The position numbers and the translations under genes are program-made. A stretch of 13,220 bases of DNA, from positions 1 through 13,220 of the forward strand of contig HF990329.1 in the NCBI GenBank assembly GCA_000432775.1, given 5' to 3'. Shown piece after piece: positions 1 through 8,700 of the stretch. Origin of the DNA: Alistipes sp. CAG:831. GTDB lineage: Bacteria > Bacteroidota > Bacteroidia > Bacteroidales > UBA932. How positions within the stretch are numbered: the stretch's first letter is position 1; every line of letters begins with the position of its first letter. The notes beneath the pieces were generated by a model that was not told the DNA's origin, did no database searches, and was given only the letters and a program-made list of their open reading frames with translations.

Positions 1-854
1 ATCTTGGCTTGTGCTATGAGTATGGTCGTGGCGTTTCCCAGGATTACGCCGAGGCCGCGAAGTGGTACGGTAAGTCGGCAGCGCAGGGCAATGATATTGC
101 CCAATTCCAACTTGGCTGGTGTTATGAATACGGTCAAGGTTTGTCTCAGGACTACACCGAGGCCGCTAAGTGGTACGGCAAGTCGGCTGTGCAGGGCAAT
201 GATCTTGCCCAATTCCGTCTTGGGCTGTGTTATGAGCATGGCCGTGGTGTGTTGCAGGACTACACGGAGGCGGTGAAGTGGTACGGCAAATCCGCTGTGC
301 TGGGCAATGCTGAGGCTCAGCTCAATCTTGGTTTGTGCTATTTCAATGGAGACGGTGTTTCTCGAAACTATGCTGAAGCAGCGAAATGGTACTGTAAGTC
401 GGCAGCACAAGGCAATGCTCTCGCCCAGTGCAATCTCGGCTTTTGTTATGAGCATGGTCACGGTGTAAATCAGGATTATACTGAAGCTGTGGAGTGGTAC
501 AGCAGGGCGGCTATGCAGGGTGAATCTATCGCCCAGTTCAATCTTGGCTTGTGTTATGAGCATGGTCGTGGTGTTGTACAGGACTATGCCGAGGCAGCGA
601 AGTGGTACGGCAAATCGGCTACCCAGGGCAATGCTAAAGCCCAGTGCAATCTTGGCGTATGCTACTTTAACGGTTATGGTGTTGAAAAAAACCGAAAAGA
701 GGCGGAGAAGTGGTTCAGACTTGCGGCCGAGCAAGGAGATGAAAGGGCAAAGAAGAATTTGTCAATAATGAACGGCAACAGCAGCAGCGACGGTTCATTC
801 CTTGAGGATGTAGGAGAAAATGTATTGTCTAATTTGTTAGGCGGACTGCTTTAA
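1..854 (+). CDS. Sel1-repeat (TPR-like) protein, 5' end outside the window
   Basis: The reading frame is open from the first complete codon (position 3) to TAA at 852-854, so the true start and any signal peptide lie upstream. Almost all the visible protein is seven consecutive 36-residue Sel1 repeats, followed by a tail of about 32 residues, rich in Gly/Ser and ending in a hydrophobic stretch (LSNLLGGLL). Each repeat follows the pattern LGxCY-(E/F)-x-G-x-GV-x(3)-Y-x-EA-x-KWY-x-KSA-x-QGN-x(2)-AQ. Sel1 repeats are TPR-like helical pairs that form a superhelical scaffold for protein-protein contacts and carry no enzymatic activity themselves. The gene ends 16 bases before the vWA gene on the same strand, which suggests one operon and an adaptor role in the same complex. 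The family is certain; the role is inferred from neighbours. The cellular location cannot be judged without the N terminus. Confidence 0.9.
   Translation, partial: LGLCYEYGRGVSQDYAEAAKWYGKSAAQGNDIAQFQLGWCYEYGQGLSQDYTEAAKWYGKSAVQGNDLAQFRLGLCYEHGRGVLQDYTEAVKWYGKSAVLGNAEAQLNLGLCYFNGDGVSRNYAEAAKWYCKSAAQGNALAQCNLGFCYEHGHGVNQDYTEAVEWYSRAAMQGESIAQFNLGLCYEHGRGVVQDYAEAAKWYGKSATQGNAKAQCNLGVCYFNGYGVEKNRKEAEKWFRLAAEQGDERAKKNLSIMNGNSSSDGSFLEDVGENVLSNLLGGLL
3..758 (+). repeat. Seven tandem 108-bp units encoding Sel1 repeats
   Basis: The units start at 3, 111, 219, 327, 435, 543 and 651, each exactly 108 bases with no spacer. Several units share long blocks of identical DNA, for example around the KWYGKSA codons. 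Units 4 and 7 have Phe-Asn in place of the Glu-His/Tyr of the others. The last unit is the most divergent, as is usual for the capping repeat of a solenoid. The near-identity suggests recent duplication or gene conversion, and the copy number may vary between strains. Confidence 0.9.
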
Positions 855-870
855 CTAGAGGAAAAGACTT

Positions 871-1938
871 ATGAAAAAAGTTATTTTACTCTTAGTATTG
901 TCTTTATTCTGTACAGAGGCAGTCTCGGCGCAGAATCATTATACACCCCAGCGGTACATCTATCTTTGGGATGTTACTTACTCTATGTGCGGGTATGTCG
1001 GTACAGATGACAGAGGAAAAGAGATAATTGACCCCGAAAAAGATATTTTTGACAAAGTCGTAAATTTATTAAAGAAGCAGATTAGTTCTAAAATAGATCC
1101 AAATACTATTATTATGGTATGTCCTTTCCGTGGAAAAGAAGGATTGTTAGACACTTTTTTAGGAAAAGCAACAAAAGATGGAATTTCCTTGCTCAGTGAG
1201 GAAATTGATAAATTTGCTGCAAAAATCAAGTCGGAGAGAAAACTAACCAATACTGATGTCATATCCGCTATTCGGCAGGCAAAATCCAGATATATCAGGC
1301 CGGATGCCGATAATTTTCTTGTCATATTGACCGACGGCGTTCAGAATGAAAGGCTCAGTGACGGGAGACAGACCACGATAAAGGATCTTTGTGAGGAGAT
1401 AGAGGAGTGGGAAGACCTGGATGATGATGAGATCTTCGCCTATCTGTATTATTATATGCTTACTGTCAGTGCCACGGATGATGACTTACAGGAAACACTG
1501 GAGGAAACGAAGAATGTTTCCGGTGTATATCCGGGGGAGGCATTTAAGCCGTCATTTACGCTGCAGCCGGCGAAGAAGGTCTCTGTCAATATAAAGGACA
1601 ACAAAACGGCTGTACTGACCTTCAAAATCAATGAGCGTGACCCTCTCCCTGACGGTGTGAAGGTATCGGTATCAGCAGAGGATGATGCTGAGGATATTCT
1701 GGATATTGAAGATGAGGAATTTACTCTTGAGAACAATCAGATAGAAATTCCTCTCAGGTTCCGTTACCCATATGAGGAACTTAAAAACATGCTTCCCGAA
1801 AAATCAACAGTGGTGTTTGAAATAGAGCTTGTGGATGCGGACCGAGCGAATGCCATTATCAGACTTGCATCGGATGATTTTAAGTTGGAATTGATTAACA
1901 AGCCTGAAAAAACCCTGACTATCACTATTAAACGGTAA
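871..1938 (+). CDS. Exported von Willebrand factor A (vWA) domain protein
   Basis: This 355-residue protein starts with a Sec-type signal peptide (Lys2-Lys3, hydrophobic core 4-13, likely cleavage after Ala20, VSA|QN). Cys14 is preceded by Phe, which argues against a lipobox. A vWA domain follows at about 28-220. It has a metal-site (MIDAS) motif Asp34-x-Thr36-x-Ser38, where Thr replaces the usual first Ser, a candidate threonine at Thr126/Thr128, and the Thr154-Asp155-Gly156 loop. Residues 160-200 include a very acidic stretch, and about 228-355 look beta-rich, like a sandwich domain. No membrane segment follows the signal, so the mature protein should be periplasmic. vWA domains bind protein ligands through a divalent metal. 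The gene sits 16 bases after the Sel1 gene and 5 bases before the next, so a joint complex is likely. The specific partner is unknown. The ATG start is supported by the signal peptide. Confidence 0.85.
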   Translation: MKKVILLLVLSLFCTEAVSAQNHYTPQRYIYLWDVTYSMCGYVGTDDRGKEIIDPEKDIFDKVVNLLKKQISSKIDPNTIIMVCPFRGKEGLLDTFLGKATKDGISLLSEEIDKFAAKIKSERKLTNTDVISAIRQAKSRYIRPDADNFLVILTDGVQNERLSDGRQTTIKDLCEEIEEWEDLDDDEIFAYLYYYMLTVSATDDDLQETLEETKNVSGVYPGEAFKPSFTLQPAKKVSVNIKDNKTAVLTFKINERDPLPDGVKVSVSAEDDAEDILDIEDEEFTLENNQIEIPLRFRYPYEELKNMLPEKSTVVFEIELVDADRANAIIRLASDDFKLELINKPEKTLTITIKR

Positions 1939-1943
1939 TCATC

Positions 1944-2822
1944 ATGAAAAGATATGTACTGGCCTTTTTTGCCGTAATGCTGGCCGTTGCCTTGCTCTCT
2001 TCGTGTGGGAGGCAGGATGAGAATTCGCTTTTCTGGGGACAGACCCGTCAATATTCTGATTTCCTTTTCAGAAAATATGAACCGGTCAGGATGGAGCAGA
2101 CCCTTGTCTTTGAATTCAACGAGGATGCTCTCAGACAATGGGACAATGTGCTGACTTTTGAGTTGATAGACATCAATACCAAGCGAAAGATAGAAGATGT
2201 CATCCTTTATAAGAACGGTGAGATGTGTGAAGACAATCTTTTGAATATTACAGCGGCAGACAGAGAGGTAGTTGTCGGAATCGAGTTCGGACTTTCGGTG
2301 CCTGAAGGCCGTTACATGCTGGCTCTTCAGCCTAAAAGTCTCAATGGGCTTGACAGAATTGATGCGGTAGAACTAGAACACGGCATCGTCATAGAGAAAG
2401 AGGATGTAATGAATCCGCTTGCAAAAGGCTCGATGTTAGTATTGACTGTCATTGTCATCGTTCTATTGGCATGGATTGTCATAGTTCACTTGTTCGTTAA
2501 TCCCAGTACCTGCTTCAACAAGGTTTACTTTGATTATGGCTCGGGAGCAGGCAGGCCGATACGGATGGGATCTGCATACAAGCTGGTTTGCTCTAATAAG
2601 TCAAAGAAAACATCTTTTCTCAAAAAACTTTTTGTAGGTGATGTCAGGTATGAGGTGAACGAATTCTGGGATAAGGATTTTGTCATTACGAACGGCATAA
2701 GACACCGGCAGATTCGCTTTGAGGGCAAGGCGTACTATGGAATTGCTCCGGATAGCGTCATGAAGGGGGATAGTGTTATAGTGACAAACTCCCGTGACGA
2801 GAAAGTACAGATACAACTATAA
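1944..2822 (+). CDS. Lipobox-bearing membrane-spanning protein of the tubulin/protease module, function unknown
   Basis: This 292-residue protein matches no family I recognise. The N terminus is a lipoprotein-type signal: Lys2-Arg3, hydrophobic core 4-18, and lipobox Leu18-Ser-Ser-Cys21. Residues 22-163 are probably a periplasmic beta-rich domain. A strong membrane span follows at about 164-185 (Met-Leu-Val-Leu...His-Leu-Phe-Val). Residues 187-292 should then be cytoplasmic, with a Lys-rich stretch (KSKKTSFLKK) just inside that fits the positive-inside rule. If both features are used, the protein is held in the inner membrane by a lipid and a helix, and it could pass a signal between the periplasmic vWA protein and the cytoplasmic tubulin-like protein encoded next. 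It begins 5 bases after the vWA stop codon and ends 18 bases before the tubulin gene. Topology is a prediction by eye; the bridging role is inference. Confidence 0.75.
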   Translation: MKRYVLAFFAVMLAVALLSSCGRQDENSLFWGQTRQYSDFLFRKYEPVRMEQTLVFEFNEDALRQWDNVLTFELIDINTKRKIEDVILYKNGEMCEDNLLNITAADREVVVGIEFGLSVPEGRYMLALQPKSLNGLDRIDAVELEHGIVIEKEDVMNPLAKGSMLVLTVIVIVLLAWIVIVHLFVNPSTCFNKVYFDYGSGAGRPIRMGSAYKLVCSNKSKKTSFLKKLFVGDVRYEVNEFWDKDFVITNGIRHRQIRFEGKAYYGIAPDSVMKGDSVIVTNSRDEKVQIQL

Positions 2823-2840
2823 ATTAAAAATCATTATATT

Positions 2841-5771
2841 ATGGCAATCAGACCTTCAATTTACATCGGTTTAGGCGGTACAGGGCTTACAGCTGTATCT
2901 TATGCGAAAAAATTATATGAACAAGCCTATAAGGGAGTGGATAACATTCCCGGACAAATTGCTTTTGCGGCGGTAGACTTTGATCTGGCGGCTCCGGAAG
3001 ATCCGAATCTTGCAACAGATATGCATGATGACTTTCTGTCTTTTTCAAATGTGGCGGCCGCAAGTCCGAAAACTCTTTATGATGTCAGGAGTGAGAGGGG
3101 CGATTTTGCATGGATGTTTCCTTCTAATACCCGCTATCTCGGTAATCGTATCAGCGATGGTGCCAGTCAGGTCCGTACTTATGGACGTTTTCTTACCGAG
3201 ATGATTCAGGACAATATTATCCGCCGTATCTCAGACTGCATAACACAGGTCAGGAACATACAAGCGACGCTGGATGCCTCTGAGGTAGTTAATCAACCGA
3301 TAGACATTCATATCGCAATGTCTTTGGCAGGAGGTACAGGGGCTGGTTCGTTCCTCAATGTCGCTCAGCTTATACGGGAGAAGTATCAGAACCAAGTCCA
3401 TATCATAGGTTATGGAATACTTCACAGTGTTTTCCGTGCGATGGATCCTTCTGGTAACAAGACTCCCCGTGTTATCGCAAATGCATATTCTGCAATCATG
3501 GATTTGGACTATCTTATGGGTGCGTCAAGTGAGAATCCTATTAGGGTTTCTTTAAATGGTCGCAGCAGAGAACTGCGTCAGCCGATTTATGATGAGTTTT
3601 ATGTGGTTGACAATGAGACAGAGAACGGTAAGAAAGTAGATCACATCAACAAACTTTGTGAGGTGGTGGGTTTGAGTATGTATGTTTCAGGAGGAGAGAT
3701 GGGCAACAAAGTCCGCTCAGGAGCAAGCAACACTGGATGGCAGCAGGGCTCATATAACATAACTCCAAAGCTTGGATGGGTTCAGGGTCTTGGGGCCTGT
3801 CAAGTTGTCTATAAAGGACAGGAACTTGCGGAAGTCTATTCACTTAAAGCTGCGCTGCATCTCATAACCAATATGCAGAACATATCTTTGGATGTAGACA
3901 AAGCGGCAATAGACTGGGCTCTTGAGAATAAGATTCGTGAGGACCTGAACTTTGATCAGTTGATAGACAGTATCTATGATCCTAAAAAAGTCAATATAAG
4001 TCCGGCACCGCTTGATGTCGAAGATTCTATTTCTGATATAAAACAGGCTGTTGAGCGGTATGTGAAAAGTCGGCCGCAGTTCCCGGACAACAAGGTCATA
4101 GACACGCGTATGGAAAACCTTAGAAAATCATTGCAGGATAAGGTGGAAACTCTGGTACATGCGGAAAATGGCATAGCGAATACGAAGGGATTCCTGTCTA
4201 CTCTGATGACAAATCTCTCGATCTACCGCACAGAGATGGATACTGAACGGTCTTTGTATGAGAAGAATGCTCAGGACAAGCAGTCTGCTCTTAAAAAGGA
4301 ATATAAGGATTACGAAGGGTATTCAAAAAAGATATTCAAGTCAAAGAAGAATAAGGCTGTTATGCTTGAAGACGGTATCGGGAAGATTGCCAGGGATATC
4401 CTGATTGACAATCTGGAAGCGGAACGTCGTAAAGTCGCATCTGAGATATATACAAATCTGTTGACTGAGGCTGGCTCGCTGCATGATTGCATAGAAGATC
4501 TGGACAATAAACTTTCGGCATTGAAAAAACAGTATAAGGACGAACTGACATCAAAGCAGAATGACAGTGCCGCTGTCCATGTCTTTGAGTATGATCTGTC
4601 CGCACAGGAGAGGCAGACCATGGAATTCTTGCCAGATGAGGCATTCTATGATGGATTTTTCAGTTCTTTGGGCAAATCAATCATGAATGTTGATGTCAAT
4701 AAGGAACTGCATGGGAAGATACATGACTATTGTCTGTCATTACCGCAGGCAAAGGCGTATTGTGACAAACTTATCATAGATGTCGTTGAAGGGCTCTCAG
4801 CGGAAGAGTACGCGGCTTTCAAAAAGATTGTTTCAGAAAAGTCAAGCCGGCTTCTTCGTCTTGATGACCGGGGCCAACTCAGTGAGACACGCGGTATGTT
4901 GCCGACTGCAATGATGGTTCAGAACTATCTGATATCAATCTACAAGAATGACAGTAATCAGAAGACAAGACTGGAAAGTGACAGGACTCTATTGCCGGAT
5001 ATTAAGAAGGAGTTCATTTTCTCTGAGTTTGATTCGATGAAGCAGAAGATCATTTTCTATCGTTCCGACATGGCTATTATTCCATATTGTATAGGCGCAT
5101 TTGATGAGAATACCGTAGATCGTGAATACAGTGTTCTTGTCCGTGATGCTATGACGACAGGAACTACAAGCTTCAACCCCCACTTTGACAAGCAGATATT
5201 TGATACTATGCGTTCAATAGATTTTAAACTGAAACCGGAGATGCAGAATGAGGTTGAGTTCTATTGGATTTGCGGAAATTTCTTTGGGTGGACAGATGTT
5301 GTTGAGACTCAATACATCATGGAGAAAGACAGTAATAAGAAGCCAATAAAAATTGAAAGTAAGGAAGATGTACCACATACAAAATACATCCGTTGCTATA
5401 AGGGAAAGTATCAGGTGTGGAATGAGGATGGTACAGCGATGACTTTAGATGGCAAATGGGCAGCCCTTGGCAATACCACTCAAAGAGAGAAAGCGTTCAA
5501 TTATTTCAAGACAATTGTTTTTCCCGAACTTAGAAATACATTGCATGACAAGATACTGAATGATATCCGCTCAAAAGGCAAGGAGGTGTATAAGATGATG
5601 ATACAGGGTGTTATTGATGACGGTATGGCGGATTATATAGACAAAGTAGTATGTACGGATAAGAATTCATTGACATATTTCTCAAAGCAGAACGGTGAGA
5701 CGGAGCGTTTTGTCAAGGAATGGGAATTCATACAGAAGGATTTTATCAATTCAATTGAGAATTTTAAATAA
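2841..5771 (+). CDS. Tubulin/FtsZ-superfamily protein (Tubulin_2 type)
   Basis: This 976-residue protein is far longer than FtsZ (about 380). The N-terminal ~345 residues look like a tubulin-type GTPase. A glycine-rich loop lies at 10-15 (GLGGTG) right after the first strand. The tubulin signature loop lies at 163-170 (AGGTGAGS, compared with GGGTG[ST]G in FtsZ and tubulin), between a hydrophobic strand and a helix. A conserved-looking segment at 318-339 closes the domain. Residues about 420-573 are charged, Lys/Glu-rich and probably coiled coil. The remaining ~400 residues match nothing I recognise. It has no signal or membrane span, so it should be cytoplasmic. Tubulin-superfamily members bind GTP and polymerise, and the long families related to this one have been proposed from gene neighbourhoods to act in membrane remodelling. 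Here it sits between a membrane protein gene and a membrane-anchored protease gene. The superfamily call is firm; polymerisation and role are inferred. ATG at 2841 follows an A/T-rich stretch with no Shine-Dalgarno. Confidence 0.88.
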   Translation: MAIRPSIYIGLGGTGLTAVSYAKKLYEQAYKGVDNIPGQIAFAAVDFDLAAPEDPNLATDMHDDFLSFSNVAAASPKTLYDVRSERGDFAWMFPSNTRYLGNRISDGASQVRTYGRFLTEMIQDNIIRRISDCITQVRNIQATLDASEVVNQPIDIHIAMSLAGGTGAGSFLNVAQLIREKYQNQVHIIGYGILHSVFRAMDPSGNKTPRVIANAYSAIMDLDYLMGASSENPIRVSLNGRSRELRQPIYDEFYVVDNETENGKKVDHINKLCEVVGLSMYVSGGEMGNKVRSGASNTGWQQGSYNITPKLGWVQGLGACQVVYKGQELAEVYSLKAALHLITNMQNISLDVDKAAIDWALENKIREDLNFDQLIDSIYDPKKVNISPAPLDVEDSISDIKQAVERYVKSRPQFPDNKVIDTRMENLRKSLQDKVETLVHAENGIANTKGFLSTLMTNLSIYRTEMDTERSLYEKNAQDKQSALKKEYKDYEGYSKKIFKSKKNKAVMLEDGIGKIARDILIDNLEAERRKVASEIYTNLLTEAGSLHDCIEDLDNKLSALKKQYKDELTSKQNDSAAVHVFEYDLSAQERQTMEFLPDEAFYDGFFSSLGKSIMNVDVNKELHGKIHDYCLSLPQAKAYCDKLIIDVVEGLSAEEYAAFKKIVSEKSSRLLRLDDRGQLSETRGMLPTAMMVQNYLISIYKNDSNQKTRLESDRTLLPDIKKEFIFSEFDSMKQKIIFYRSDMAIIPYCIGAFDENTVDREYSVLVRDAMTTGTTSFNPHFDKQIFDTMRSIDFKLKPEMQNEVEFYWICGNFFGWTDVVETQYIMEKDSNKKPIKIESKEDVPHTKYIRCYKGKYQVWNEDGTAMTLDGKWAALGNTTQREKAFNYFKTIVFPELRNTLHDKILNDIRSKGKEVYKMMIQGVIDDGMADYIDKVVCTDKNSLTYFSKQNGETERFVKEWEFIQKDFINSIENFK

Positions 5772-5777
5772 TTGGAG

Positions 5778-8700
5778 ATGGAACATTTTGCGCATATATT
5801 TATCGGTAAAGAATTTGCGGAAATAGTTTCAAATATCGGCAGGAAAGTTTACAAGTACGGAGGGGAGGAGCTCCTCTCCTCCGTTAATCAGTTTGTGGTA
5901 GATGACGGACGTGTCAGGCAGTTGCTTTATCCGGAGGGGGCTATCGATATAAAGGACATGATTCAGCATAGTTCATTGCAGCTGGAATGGAGAGAGTTGG
6001 GACGGCTTACTGATAACCCGGAGGATGACAAAGATTTATTCCTGAATGGCATATTCAATCAGATTCTCCGTGTTGGCAATGTGGGCGCAAATGCGTCCTT
6101 ATATACGATGATTCATTTTCCTCTTTATAAGAGTGAGGCACTGGAGTCTGCGGAGTATTTATATAGGATAATAAAACTTGCAGGGCGTCCGGTAGATCTG
6201 GATTTTATGGGTTTTTGTGATGATATGGCATCTATAATAGAACCAGATTATGTTATTACCAGCCCGTCAAAGAACCAGGTGGAGAAATATAAGGCATTCA
6301 GGGATGCTGAGTCTATTGGGTACAGTACTCATTTCATCGTGATGCAGAATGCTTCCCAGAACGGTATTTCCTTAGGATTGAACGCAGATTCTTTCGCAAC
6401 GATATTATCTCATTTTTCTATACTATGTGCCGGATATTACCATGAAATGTTCCCGAATACTGTGGAATATATGGATGTTGTGGCATTCGGTTTCTCTACT
6501 TTATGTCTGGATAAGTATCTGTATGCTGAATATTTGTTGAGTAAATCCATGCTGAATGCCATGGATGCTGCTCATGTGAACGACAGAGAAGTTGATGTCA
6601 ATAATGCATATGTTGTGGTGAACAACATGCTTAAAGACAAGGCGACACTGCTTTCCACACTGTTTCAGCAGTTGGACGGGCATCGCAATAGTGAGGCAGA
6701 CGATGAGTATCAGGATATACAGAAAAAGTTTACCGATGATGTGCAGGAAATCGTTGACCGTTGCAAAGATACGCTCAAGAAGCAGAGCGCAATCACAATG
6801 CAGGCAGCGATTCTCGCAGTGTGCCTGGCCAAAACAGACTGCGAACTTTTTTCAGAGACAATATTTACACAGGATATTGTTACTGTAGATAAGTTGTTTG
6901 ATGAACCTATAGAGTATTATATAAATAATGACCATGCTCATTATTATAAGCTGGGAGGTGAAAATCCTGTTAATCCGATTCAGAAACTCAAGGAACTTGA
7001 CGCACGTCTGATTAATTCCGAGACAGCAATCCGCAATCTTAAAAATGATTTGGAGACGTTGAACAAACAGATTGGAGATTCTGAGAAGGTAAAGGAATTT
7101 TATGTGGAAGACGGTTATATACACTTTAAGAATCAGAAATTCCGTCTTCTTCCGTCTGTTGAGCAGGTACCTTTGGCAGAAACATATACTCCGCATGAAG
7201 TTAAGGTAAGGAGCCTTGACATGAGGAGCAAGTTCACGTCTGTTAAGAATCAAGGGCAGCAGGGTTCATGTCTCTCATTTGCCTTGACCTCGATATTTGA
7301 ATATGTGATGCACTTGAATGCGGCTCAGGAGTTTGATTTAAGTGAGGCGTTTCTTTACTACAATGCCCGCGATCTTGATGGAGACGGTGGTGTGAATAAT
7401 GACTCTGGCTCACGTTTCAAACCTTCTATAGACGCTCTTATAAAGTATGGAATCGCATTGGAAAGTGTATGGCCTTACAATGATCAGGTTTACAGTAAGA
7501 AACCAAGCGATGAGGCTTATGCGGATGCTGCTGGGAGGAAGTTGGTCTCGGCGATGAACGTCAATTCGAAGGTAAGTGATATTAAATCGGCATTAGTAGA
7601 CAATTGCCCTGTTGCCGCATCTTTTACTTTGACAAAGTCTTTTTTTGAGTTTGGCAGGGCCGGTGGTTATATTCCTATGCCTGGTGATGAAGAAATAGCA
7701 TCGGTGATAGAGCAGGAGTCAGAGGAGGACCTCCATAGCTGTCATGCAATGGTCATTGTCGGATTCAGTGATGATCTTCAGATGTTTATAGTCAGGAACT
7801 CTTGGGGAACAGACTGGGGAGATAATGGATATTGCTATATTCCCTACAGCTATGTAGAGCATGAGGGCTTACTGAATTATGCCTGTATCTTTACAGAAAT
7901 AGAGAAACTGGTGACTTGTCCTGACAATATGGAGGTTATGCCTCTTACGATAGACAGCAGTGACTTACATATTCAGTATGCAGTCAAGAAAAACGAATTG
8001 TATATTGAAGAGCATACTGCGGAGCAACTACGTAATGATAGGAAGGAATTGAGAGTCTATTTTGAGTCTCTGAAGCAGATGTATTGTAATCCCAATCAGC
8101 GGGACTGCTTCATAGACGCTAATAAAGCCCTGCTGACAGCAGAACAGGAGTCTTTAAAGGAGAAAATAAGTGCAAAAGAGGCAGAGTGTGATGCGAATGA
8201 TGAGAAGATGAATAAGTACAAAAAGGATTTGCTTTTCCGTTCTGCATCATTCTTGACAGGAACAGTCCTGCTGGCCGTTATGTATAAGCAATTTGTGGAT
8301 TTCCTTCATGTGTCCAGCGCAGATCCGGATTTTCAATTTACATTTAAGCCTTTTCTGGTGTGGATTATAATTTTTGCGATTTTGGCAATTGTCAGTTGGC
8401 TCTTACGGAAGAAATCATTTGTGAAATCTTTCTGGATGTCTATTTGGGGAGTCGTTGGAGTATTGATGGCAAAAGCAATAAGCCGTTTGGTAAGTTATTT
8501 TGTGGGCAGCGGTACCTTGGTTTCGTACTTTGGGCCGACAGATTTCTTCCATAAGATTGACGGAGGTCAGTTTTTATGGCTTCTGGCTGTTTTTGCTGTA
8601 GCTATAATAATCACTTATAGAAATGGACATATAGTCTGGCGTGATTGGCGGGACGAGCGTGATCGCATCAATGCTGAGATTGACAAGCTGCATAATGAGA

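Noticed and set aside
3..758. Regular tandem repeats that could suggest a CRISPR array
   Set aside because: The units are 108 bases with no unique spacers and encode Sel1 repeats in one continuous frame.
1764..2138. 124-codon minus-strand frame across the vWA/lipoprotein junction
   Set aside because: It is antisense to two well-supported genes and its translation resembles no family; a chance frame.
5772..5777. TTG start two codons upstream of the protease ATG
   Set aside because: It directly abuts the tubulin stop codon and adds only two residues; ATG 5778 is the more plausible start in a phylum that favours ATG.
6852..7253. 133-codon open frame on the minus strand
   Set aside because: It lies wholly inside the protease gene, antisense to the coiled coil and the start of the papain domain, and has no recognisable protein features.
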